From Kiritimatiellia bacterium (GTDB taxonomy: Bacteria > Verrucomicrobiota > Kiritimatiellia > RFP12 > DVOR01), in the NCBI GenBank assembly GCA_017548245.1, contig JAFYMU010000025.1, positions 1-5,154 of the forward strand: DNA of 5,154 nt, read 5' to 3'. The notes under the pieces are model-generated. The model had not been told where the DNA came from, did not search any database, and saw only the letters and a list, made by a program, of their open reading frames with translations. The translations under genes were made by a program, and so were the position numbers. This document shows, piece after piece, positions 1 through 5,154 of this stretch. Position 1 is the first letter of the stretch. Every line of letters begins with the position of its first letter.

Positions 1-122
1 TCGCTACCAGCCTTCGACGTGTCCACCTTGGCAGCAGGTGCAGGTGCAACCGGAGCGGCCACCGGTGCAGGTGCAGCGGCAGGTGCTTCGGCGGCCTTCT
101 TCGCAGGCTTTGCGACCTTACC
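1..122 (-). repeat. Low-complexity Ala/Pro-coding tract in the 3' part of skp
   Basis: The last visible 40 or so codons of skp encode mostly alanine and proline with a few lysines. At the DNA level the short unit GCAGGTGCAGGTGCA (34-48) recurs with small changes at about 64-86. Such a tract can change length by replication slippage, so length differences between strains would not be surprising. Confidence 0.6.
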
Positions 123-641
123 ACCGCACAATTCAATCACGGTCTGCGTGATATCAAGTTCGGCTGCGACATAGGGCACCACATTCTTGTAGATAACCGC
201 ATCATAACCCTGAGCCTTGGCATACGCGGCGATCTGCTCATTCACCTCTACTGTGGTGCGCTTGATCAAACGGCGTTCCAAGTCAGAGAGTTCGCGGCTA
301 CGCTGCTGCATCTGCATTTCAGCGCTGTCACGGGCCTTTTCCAATTCCTGATAAGCCGCTTCGCAGGACTTCTTGAGTTCGGCGGCCTTCGCAGGGGCCA
401 ACATCGGATTCTGGGCGTTCTTCACCATCTTTTCCAACGCGGCCTGCTTCTCTTCGAGCACCTTGCGCAACGCATCGCGTTCCTTCGAATACTCATCCAA
501 CGTGGTTTCGAGCAACTTCTTGTCGTTGGGCGTATTGGGATGCGCTTCCAAAATCTTTTCCATATCAACGACCGCGATGCCCTTAGCAAAGGAGATGGCC
601 GTCATAACGAGTGCAATGGTTAATGTCAGTGCGTATTTCAT
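1..641 (-). CDS. skp: Skp/OmpH-family periplasmic chaperone, 3' end outside the window
   Basis: This is a periplasmic holdase that would keep unfolded outer-membrane proteins soluble for delivery to BamA. 213 codons are visible from ATG 639-641 and no stop is reached, so the C-terminus is missing. Residues 1-19 form a signal peptide: a basic start, a hydrophobic core, and SFA before the likely cut at A19. IAVVDMEKILEAHP (22-35) matches the Skp first strand. Residues about 45-145 are charged and helical, rich in K, E, A and Q, fitting the coiled-coil tentacles. GYDAVIYKN followed by DITQTVIEL (145-171) is the typical Skp C-terminal strand and helix. From about residue 174 an Ala/Pro/Lys-rich tail begins, beyond the usual end of the family, and continues out of the window. 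The gene lies 42 bases after bamA, and the start is supported by a good ribosome binding site. Family assignment is firm; the exact role in this organism is inferred. Confidence 0.94.
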   Translation of the reverse strand, partial: MKYALTLTIALVMTAISFAKGIAVVDMEKILEAHPNTPNDKKLLETTLDEYSKERDALRKVLEEKQAALEKMVKNAQNPMLAPAKAAELKKSCEAAYQELEKARDSAEMQMQQRSRELSDLERRLIKRTTVEVNEQIAAYAKAQGYDAVIYKNVVPYVAAELDITQTVIELCGGKVAKPAKKAAEAPAAAPAPVAAPVAPAPAAKVDTSKAGS

Positions 642-647
642 TGTTGT

Positions 648-654
648 TCCTTTC
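648..654 (-). promoter_or_regulatory. Ribosome binding site of skp
   Basis: Read on the minus strand, GAAAGGA lies 6 bases before the ATG at 641. It is the clearest Shine-Dalgarno-like sequence of the three genes; bamA and dnaB have only weak purine stretches. This fits a need for more Skp than BamA, although that is inference. Confidence 0.7.
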
Positions 655-671
655 AACGTAAAATGTGAGGG

Positions 672-704
672 TTCTGGATTGGCTTAGTCAGCGCCAATCC
701 AGAA
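672..704 (-). promoter_or_regulatory. Perfect 12-bp hairpin across the bamA stop codon
   Basis: On the minus strand TTCTGGATTGGC (693-704) is followed by nine loop bases, GCTGACTAA, and then its exact complement GCCAATCCAGAA (672-683). The first arm encodes F795 to G798 of BamA, the loop holds the last two codons and the TAA stop, and the second arm lies in the gap before skp. No T-run follows; the next bases are CCCTCACATTTTACG, so it is not a classic intrinsic terminator. It could be an RNA processing or 3'-end stabilising structure, a weak attenuator, or a control of bamA-skp coupling. The inverted repeat is directly visible; its function is inferred. Confidence 0.75.
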
Positions 705-3086
705 GGTGAAGGTTTCTTCTTCGGTGTCGTCATCATTGGTAATCGGGAAGGCGACATCCAAGCGAATCGGGAAGCCCGGCAAGTTCAAACGCAAACCGCA
801 ACCAGCCGACCACAAGAGGTCATCGCCAAAGTCGCAGAATTCATTGCCTGCCGAACCAATATCAGAGAAGACGGCAAAGTGCAAGGCCGAGACCAACGGA
901 ATCGTGTATTCCAACGTGGCGCACCACATCGACTGACCACCGATACCCACGTGATCGCCCGTACCATCTGCGTTGCGGTAAGCCTTCGGACCGCCGTCGC
1001 GGAATTCGAAACCGCGCACCGTGCGACCGCCACCGAGGAAGAAGCGGTCAAACATCGGCACATCGCCGCTGTAGGCTTCCACCGTGTCGAAACGCAAACG
1101 CGTCATGACCGTGTGGTCAGAGAAGCCGTGCCACCACTTGGTGAAGTTGAAACCAAAGCCGTAGTCCTTCGCGTCGCCACCAGCGCCCACTTCAGCATAG
1201 ACCAAGCTTTCCCAACCAGACGTGGGGAAGAAGGGACGATTACGATGGTTTTCCGACCAGAAGAAGCGCAACTTGCTGTTGATGCCATCGTCCTGATCCT
1301 TGAAGGAGAAGGGCAAACCATCCTTCGTGTACCACTCGCCGTCGTCTTCATCCTGGTAAGCCACCTGTTCCAAGGTGTAACGCACGCCGATGCGGTCCAA
1401 CTGCAATTCGCCGAAGGGCGTTGCGATCGGGGTCGGCTTCCACGAGAAGGTGAAGGCGGCACCGGTGCGGATTTCATCATAGTGGTCAAACCAACGCAAC
1501 TTGCGGTAGCCATTGACCGTGAAGGAGAGCGGCATATCAAAGAGCCAAGGCTGCGTCCAGCTCAAGTCCACCGTCTGACGACGGCTACCGATTTCCACGC
1601 CGGCACTGGCACGCTGACCACCGCCACGGAAACCGTTGCTCGGGTTGAAGAGGTCAAAGTTGGTCTGCGTCACCTTTGCGAAGACGAAGACGCTGTCAAT
1701 CGTGCTGATACCAGCACCCATGCCCCATTCGGCGGTACGTTCTTCACGCACATTAAAGACCAAATCGCGTTCGCCCTTGTTCGGCGTCTTCACGGTGAAG
1801 GAGGTCACGCCACTCTCTTCCGTAAAGTAATGCAAGTTACGCAAACGTGCTTCCGAACGCTGAATCAAGCGGCTGTCATAGTATTCACCCGGCTGAATCA
1901 CCAATTCGCGGCGGATCACCTTATCCTGCGTGATGGCGTTACCGCGGATTTCAATATTGCGGATGCGAACCTGTTCGCCCTCCTGCAAGCGATATTCCAA
2001 ATCCACCACAGGACCTTCCACGCGCGGCGTCATCTGCTGCGCCGCGTAGGTGTCCACATAACCACGCGAACCGTAATAGTTTTCAATGGCCTGACGCACA
2101 GCGGTCAATGCCTTGGCACTTGCCACGCGCGAACCCGTTTCAGCGAGTGCGGTTTCTGCGGCCGTTTCCAACGCTTCCGTGGGATAGACCTGAGCGCCCA
2201 CCACGGTAATCTTACCGATCGTGTACTGTTCGCCCTCAGAGACCGTGAAGACGGCATCGCAACGACCCGCTTCCTTGCCCTCGACCTGACGCAATTCGGG
2301 CGTGCTGATGGTCGCATCCAAGTAACCTGCATCCACATAAACGTTGGTCATTGCGGCGCGCGCGTCGTCCAACTTTGCATCGGAGATCGGGTAATCCGAG
2401 AACCAGCTCAACGGATTGTAGAAGGGCTTCCAACCAAAGGTCTTGGCCAACGTATCGTGATCAAAGACCTGATTGCCTTCAAAACAGTAATCGCGGATAG
2501 AGCGTTCGGCACCAGCATCCACAAAGAGCGTCAAGAAGGCATAACCCGGTGCTTCCGAGTGGCGAATATCAAAGGTCACCTTGGCATTCACATAACCGCG
2601 GTCTTCGAGTTCGGCACGCAAACGGCCTGCGGCAGCGGCGGCAATCGATTCGTCAATGCGCTCATTGCGCTTCAACTTGATGACCTGTTCAGCCTTGGAG
2701 AGACGAATCACGCCATCAATACCATCGATAGCAGGGGCCGAGGCCAACTGCGGACGGCGGCTAATCGTGTAGGTCACCACCCACTGATCCTGGTCATCCA
2801 GACCAATTGCGGCATCCACACGCGCATACATCGGCGTTGCGAGGAGCGCCTTCACGTCTGCACTGATGGCCTTCTGCACATCAATCTGTGCGGCACGAAA
2901 ACCGGTCTGCACCGAACACATGGCGAGCACCGCTTCGGTGGGGTCAATACCAAAGGTATCGTCGGCACGCACACGCACATCACTCACCGTGATGAACGGT
3001 ACCGCGGATTCATTCGACTGCGCGTGGAGCGACCACGCCGTCAGCAACGTCACTGTTGCAAGGAGGAGAGAAGCTAATCGTTTCAT
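684..3086 (-). CDS. bamA: BamA, Omp85-family outer-membrane protein assembly factor
   Basis: This is the core of the BAM complex, which folds and inserts β-barrel proteins into the outer membrane. Its 800 residues are a normal length. A signal peptide covers 1-22 (basic start, Leu-rich core, LHA before the cut). Five POTRA domains fit at roughly 30-110, 115-190, 194-283, 287-370 and 373-448. POTRA 5 has the typical RNIEIRGN start and VIRREL helix. The 16-strand barrel starts near 452. RTVRGFEF (688-695) contains the VRGF motif of loop 6, diagnostic for Omp85 proteins, and FFPTSGWE (619-626) matches the conserved FPTxG turn. An acidic stretch (784-791) lies in the last extracellular loop. The end, FTFWIGAD, resembles the family β-signal but lacks the final aromatic residue. 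Six cysteines remain after signal cleavage (C57, C201, C276, C722, C751, C763). ATG 3086 fits the signal peptide and leaves 34 bases after dnaB; the ribosome binding site is only a weak GAAAGAAAG. Confidence 0.97.
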   Translation of the reverse strand: MKRLASLLLATVTLLTAWSLHAQSNESAVPFITVSDVRVRADDTFGIDPTEAVLAMCSVQTGFRAAQIDVQKAISADVKALLATPMYARVDAAIGLDDQDQWVVTYTISRRPQLASAPAIDGIDGVIRLSKAEQVIKLKRNERIDESIAAAAAGRLRAELEDRGYVNAKVTFDIRHSEAPGYAFLTLFVDAGAERSIRDYCFEGNQVFDHDTLAKTFGWKPFYNPLSWFSDYPISDAKLDDARAAMTNVYVDAGYLDATISTPELRQVEGKEAGRCDAVFTVSEGEQYTIGKITVVGAQVYPTEALETAAETALAETGSRVASAKALTAVRQAIENYYGSRGYVDTYAAQQMTPRVEGPVVDLEYRLQEGEQVRIRNIEIRGNAITQDKVIRRELVIQPGEYYDSRLIQRSEARLRNLHYFTEESGVTSFTVKTPNKGERDLVFNVREERTAEWGMGAGISTIDSVFVFAKVTQTNFDLFNPSNGFRGGGQRASAGVEIGSRRQTVDLSWTQPWLFDMPLSFTVNGYRKLRWFDHYDEIRTGAAFTFSWKPTPIATPFGELQLDRIGVRYTLEQVAYQDEDDGEWYTKDGLPFSFKDQDDGINSKLRFFWSENHRNRPFFPTSGWESLVYAEVGAGGDAKDYGFGFNFTKWWHGFSDHTVMTRLRFDTVEAYSGDVPMFDRFFLGGGRTVRGFEFRDGGPKAYRNADGTGDHVGIGGQSMWCATLEYTIPLVSALHFAVFSDIGSAGNEFCDFGDDLLWSAGCGLRLNLPGFPIRLDVAFPITNDDDTEEETFTFWIGAD

Positions 3087-3120
3087 TCGCTTTCTTTCTG
3101 TTTACTGGTTAAAAATTCAC

Positions 3121-4653
3121 TTAAGCCGTGGGCGGATCATTGACGGGCTCAAAGTCGCTCGACTCGGTGCTCATGTAGTCCGGATTCGTCTCCACACGCT
3201 TCTTGAAACGCGTAATGGAGCCATCGAAGTCCAAACGCACTTCACCCGTGGCACCGTTACGATTCTTCGACACATCCACGATGGCGAGCATGCGGTCATC
3301 ATGTTCCGGCACCTTCGAACTCATAAAGCTCGGACGACGCAAGAGCATAATCACGTCGGCATCCTGTTCGATTGCACCCGAGTCACGCAAGTCAGAGTTC
3401 TTGGGCTTTTCATCGCCGCCACGCTGTTCGTTCGCACGCGACAACTGCGAGAGCACCAAGACCGGCAAATCCAATTCCTTTGCCATAGCCTTGATTTCAC
3501 CCGAGATCTTCGAAACCATCACCTGCTGACCCTGTTGCGCAAATTCGCGGTGGTTGAGGAGCTGCAAGTAGTCAATCACAATCAACTCAATGGGATAGCG
3601 CTTATGCAAGTGACGCGCACGAGCACGCAACTCCATCACGTCCAAACCGCCCTGATCGTCGCAGTAAATCGGCATCTCGCCCAATTCCTTTGCCGCCGAA
3701 CGCAACTTGGGCAGCACCACGCTCTTCTTGATGAAGCGCCCGCCACTTTCCACTTCACGCGCCGAAACCCCTGCCATACCGCAGAGCATACGCGTGGTCA
3801 ACTGCACCTGAGGCATTTCGCACGAGAAGACCAAAACGCCACGCTTCGGTTGCGGTTTGCCGCCCACCATCTGCGGAATGCCTTCAATATCCGTACCGCG
3901 CGCCACACATTCAGCAATGTTCATCGCGAGCGAGGTCTTACCCATGGACGGACGCGCAGCCAAGACCACCATTTCGCCCTTGTGCAAACCGCGCAACTGT
4001 TTATCCAACGCCTTGAAGCCCGTCGAGATACCCGAGAGTTCGCCCGGCGAATCCAACTGGCGCGTCAACGTGGCGAGCGTCTCACCCACCGACGTCTTCC
4101 AGTCCACCGTGGTCGCCTTGTTATCGCGCTGTTCAGCAATCGCCAGCACCGTCTTTTCAGCCTGACTCAGCACATATCCAGCGCCCAACGAGGCGTTGTA
4201 CACATCCTCTTCAATACGGCGAACCGCACCGAGGATCGAACGCCGCGTGTACTTTTCCATCACCAATTCGATGTAGTAGCTCGCATGCGCACTCGTCGGG
4301 GTGCGGTCCATCAACGTCTTCAACATCTGCAAGCCACCCACCGTCTCCGACTCATTGGTAGCCTTCAAATAGTTATCCAACGTAATACCGTCAATCGGCG
4401 TTCCCTGCGCGGCCAAACGTTCGATTGCGGCAAAAATAATGCGATGCGCAGGCTCCACAAAAGCCTCCGCCACCACACCACTGGTTGCGCAAAGATCCCA
4501 AACACGGGGTGGATCAATCAAAATTGAACCCAACAGCCCACACTCCGCCTCAATATCCTGAGGCAATTGACGACGCAATGGCGCTTCTCCTGCCGCGTCC
4601 GCCAACGACTGCCGTTCGGCAATCGGATTATTCTTTTTCTTACGAGGTGCCAT
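3121..4653 (-). CDS. dnaB: Replicative DNA helicase DnaB
   Basis: This is the hexameric ATP-driven helicase that unwinds DNA at the fork and contacts primase. From ATG 4653 it has 510 residues. The N-terminal domain starts with PQDIEAECGLLGSILID (31-47) after a basic leader, APRKKKNN. A linker helix covers about 145-200, and the RecA-like domain starts near 202. Walker A is ARPSMGKTS (233-241, K239 and T240); the catalytic glutamate is E279 in FSCEMP; Walker B is LIVIDYLQLL (357-366, D361); Q403 in VLSQLSR is the sensor; SDLRDSGAIEQDAD (420-433) and the arginine finger R465 in KNRNG follow. All key residues are present. About 15 extra residues lie between Walker A and E279, relative to E. coli as I remember it. 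GTG 4665 in the same frame would add MIGT; neither start has a strong ribosome binding site. I prefer ATG because the basic leader follows directly. It is the first gene of the likely operon. Confidence 0.97.
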   Translation of the reverse strand: MAPRKKKNNPIAERQSLADAAGEAPLRRQLPQDIEAECGLLGSILIDPPRVWDLCATSGVVAEAFVEPAHRIIFAAIERLAAQGTPIDGITLDNYLKATNESETVGGLQMLKTLMDRTPTSAHASYYIELVMEKYTRRSILGAVRRIEEDVYNASLGAGYVLSQAEKTVLAIAEQRDNKATTVDWKTSVGETLATLTRQLDSPGELSGISTGFKALDKQLRGLHKGEMVVLAARPSMGKTSLAMNIAECVARGTDIEGIPQMVGGKPQPKRGVLVFSCEMPQVQLTTRMLCGMAGVSAREVESGGRFIKKSVVLPKLRSAAKELGEMPIYCDDQGGLDVMELRARARHLHKRYPIELIVIDYLQLLNHREFAQQGQQVMVSKISGEIKAMAKELDLPVLVLSQLSRANEQRGGDEKPKNSDLRDSGAIEQDADVIMLLRRPSFMSSKVPEHDDRMLAIVDVSKNRNGATGEVRLDFDGSITRFKKRVETNPDYMSTESSDFEPVNDPPTA

Positions 4654-4690
4654 AGTACCAATCACTCACACGTTCTGTTCAATAATAAAA

Positions 4691-4727
4691 GAGGGCATAG
4701 TATACCATAAAAAGAGAGACTCCAAAA
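4691..4727 (-). promoter_or_regulatory. Likely extended -10 promoter for dnaB-bamA-skp
   Basis: On the minus strand TATACT (4699-4704) differs from the TATAAT consensus at one position and is preceded by TGG (4705-4707), which forms an extended -10 element. Seventeen bases further upstream TTTTGG (4722-4727) is a poor -35 box, as is common where the -10 is extended. Transcription would start near 4692, giving a leader of about 39 bases before ATG 4653. No other promoter is evident in the 34- and 42-base gaps downstream, so this may drive all three genes. Confidence 0.55.
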
Positions 4728-4785
4728 CCACCTCCCGCCGATTTTACAAAAACCACCCACAAACATCCCACCCCACACGGCTTTA

Positions 4786-4820
4786 AACAATTCGTAATTC
4801 CTCATTCACAATTTATAATT
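4786..4820. repeat. Five tandem 7-bp units
   Basis: Read in steps of seven on the plus strand the units are AACAATT, CGTAATT, CCTCATT, CACAATT and TATAATT. All five end in ATT at the same place and four end in AATT. Heptamer short tandem repeats are known from filamentous cyanobacteria; the resemblance here is only in form. The period is directly visible, the origin and function are not. Confidence 0.65.
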
Positions 4821-4865
4821 TTCCTGCCGCTCCTTTATTGAGATGATACCAAAACGGCAAGAAAA
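4819..4865. repeat. 11-bp inverted repeat with one mismatch
   Basis: TTTTCCTGCCG (4819-4829) and CGGCAAGAAAA (4855-4865) are complementary at 10 of 11 positions with 25 bases between them. In a minus-strand RNA the mismatch becomes a G-U pair, so the stem would be complete; in a plus-strand RNA it is an A-C mismatch. This hints that any transcript is from the minus strand. Confidence 0.5.
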
Positions 4866-4920
4866 TCGCAAATTTCACAATTTCAAAAAGCGTGAAATGA
4901 AGATGAAATTGGGCGATTTT
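4862..4920. repeat. Nested inverted repeats in an A+T-rich stretch
   Basis: AAAATCGC (4862-4869) pairs with GCGATTTT (4913-4920), and inside it CAATTTCA (4878-4885) pairs with TGAAATTG (4904-4911), both without mismatch. A competing 7-bp pair is ATTTCAC (4872-4878) with GTGAAAT (4892-4898). The two outer pairs can form one long stem with an 8-base bulge on one side and one base on the other; the third would form an alternative fold. Confidence 0.5.
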
Positions 4921-4962
4921 GGGGCCAAAGTGAGCCTCTTTTGCGAGCAATCTCAACTTACT

Positions 4963-5017
4963 TTGCGCTTCAATATAACTTATGTTCAACTTCAATGTAA
5001 CTTGAGTTGAAGCGCAA
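4963..5017. repeat. Perfect 11-bp inverted repeat across the 22-bp array
   Basis: TTGCGCTTCAA (4963-4973) and TTGAAGCGCAA (5007-5017) are exact complements with 33 bases between them. The pair encloses units 2 and 3 of the 22-bp array and reaches into units 1 and 4, so the array as a whole could form a large hairpin or cruciform. Confidence 0.65.
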
Positions 5018-5032
5018 CATAACTTATGTTGC
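5014..5032. repeat. 19-base perfect palindrome
   Basis: GCAACATAACTTATGTTGC has two exact 9-base arms around a central C. It occupies most of the fourth 22-bp unit. Units 2 and 3 keep only parts of it, so the fourth unit may be closest to the ancestral site, such as a dimeric protein's operator. No T-run follows on either strand, so it is a poor terminator. Confidence 0.7.
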
Positions 5033-5154
5033 CCAAAAAGGTGGCTTTACAGAGACCCACAAGCGCGCCTTTTTCACCAAGGAAGCCGCTGTAGAGGCGT
5101 TGGCGAAGGGGTGTTTTTGAGATAAATTGTTGATAGTAAAAGGGTTATTTGAAA

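Larger units (their letters stand above)
4947..5034. repeat. Four tandem 22-bp units, iteron-like
   Basis: The units are 4947-4968, 4969-4990, 4991-5012 and 5013-5034. The core AACTT starts at 4955, 4977, 4999 and 5021, exactly 22 bases apart each time. Units 2 to 4 share CAAnnnTAACTT followed by two variable bases and GTT; unit 1 is more degenerate but keeps AACTTA and a TT two bases later. There are no spacers, so this is not a CRISPR array. A 22-bp period is two helical turns and is the size of many plasmid iterons, which makes a protein-binding array possible, but no Rep-like gene is in view. Confidence 0.7.
4728..5154. other. Intergenic region rich in short repeats, no convincing gene
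   Basis: I see no gene here that I can support. The base composition is more A+T-rich than in the three genes. It holds a G-rich stretch on the minus strand (4734-4774), five 7-bp tandem units (4786-4820), several inverted repeats (4819-4920), and a 22-bp tandem array (4947-5034). The last 120 bases contain short open frames on both strands but no start codon with a ribosome binding site. There is no transposase or integrase fragment. The region may contain a degenerate non-coding repeat element or the upstream region of a gene beyond 5154. Confidence 0.6.

Noticed and set aside
672..704. Intrinsic terminator after bamA
   Set aside because: The stem is strong, but the bases after it on the minus strand are CCCTCACATTTTACG rather than a run of T, and skp follows only 30 bases later.
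879..3077. 732-codon open frame on the plus strand opposite bamA
   Set aside because: bamA on the other strand has a signal peptide, POTRA domains and the VRGF motif. The antisense product is rich in H, R, T and Q with no recognisable domain. It stays open because bamA rarely uses TTA, CTA or TCA codons in phase.
2866..4527. 553-codon open frame on the plus strand opposite dnaB and the bamA start
   Set aside because: It spans two real genes and their gap, has no domain, and its composition is that of an antisense shadow. dnaB carries every expected helicase motif.
3121..4653. Intein in DnaB
   Set aside because: DnaB is a known intein host, but the Walker A region and downstream motifs are continuous, with only a short extra loop of about 15 residues and no splicing motifs.
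4662..4880. Replication origin with DnaA boxes beside dnaB
   Set aside because: TCATTCACA (4802-4810) is one mismatch from the TTATnCACA consensus, but the others found have two or more mismatches. One near-match in A+T-rich DNA is expected by chance, so I do not call an origin.
4813..4995. 60-codon minus-strand frame in the intergenic region
   Set aside because: It begins with TTG inside the 22-bp array, has no ribosome binding site and runs through several inverted repeats. Its product has no recognisable feature beyond a hydrophobic stretch.
4947..5034. CRISPR array
   Set aside because: The 22-bp units touch each other without spacers and differ from one another, and no cas gene is in view.

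Overview
The window carries three co-directional genes on the minus strand, read from right to left: dnaB (replicative helicase), bamA (outer-membrane β-barrel assembly protein) and a skp/ompH-type periplasmic chaperone that runs off the left edge. To their right lie about 430 bases without a convincing gene, full of short repeats. BamA plus Skp shows a diderm (Gram-negative) bacterium. The adjacent bamA-skp pair, the dnaB linkage, the DnaB sequence style and the moderate G+C suggest the PVC group (Verrucomicrobiota, Kiritimatiellota or Lentisphaerota). This placement is inference and no marker gene here fixes it.

Layout: 1-641, skp (3' end missing); 642-683, a 42-base gap holding the skp ribosome binding site and half of a perfect 12-bp hairpin that straddles the bamA stop codon; 684-3086, bamA; 3087-3120, a 34-base gap; 3121-4653 (or 4665), dnaB; about 4691-4727, a likely extended -10 promoter reading into dnaB; about 4728-5154, intergenic DNA with a G-rich stretch, five 7-bp tandem units, several inverted repeats, and four tandem 22-bp units ending in a 19-base palindrome.

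The short gaps and shared direction suggest one transcription unit starting upstream of dnaB. Skp holds unfolded outer-membrane proteins in the periplasm and BamA folds them into the outer membrane, so these two are functional partners. DnaB unwinds DNA at the replication fork and has no direct role in that pathway. The most unusual signals are the stop-codon hairpin, the BamA C-terminus without a final aromatic residue, and the 22-bp iteron-like array upstream of dnaB. I found no transposase, tRNA, rRNA, CRISPR array or defence gene.
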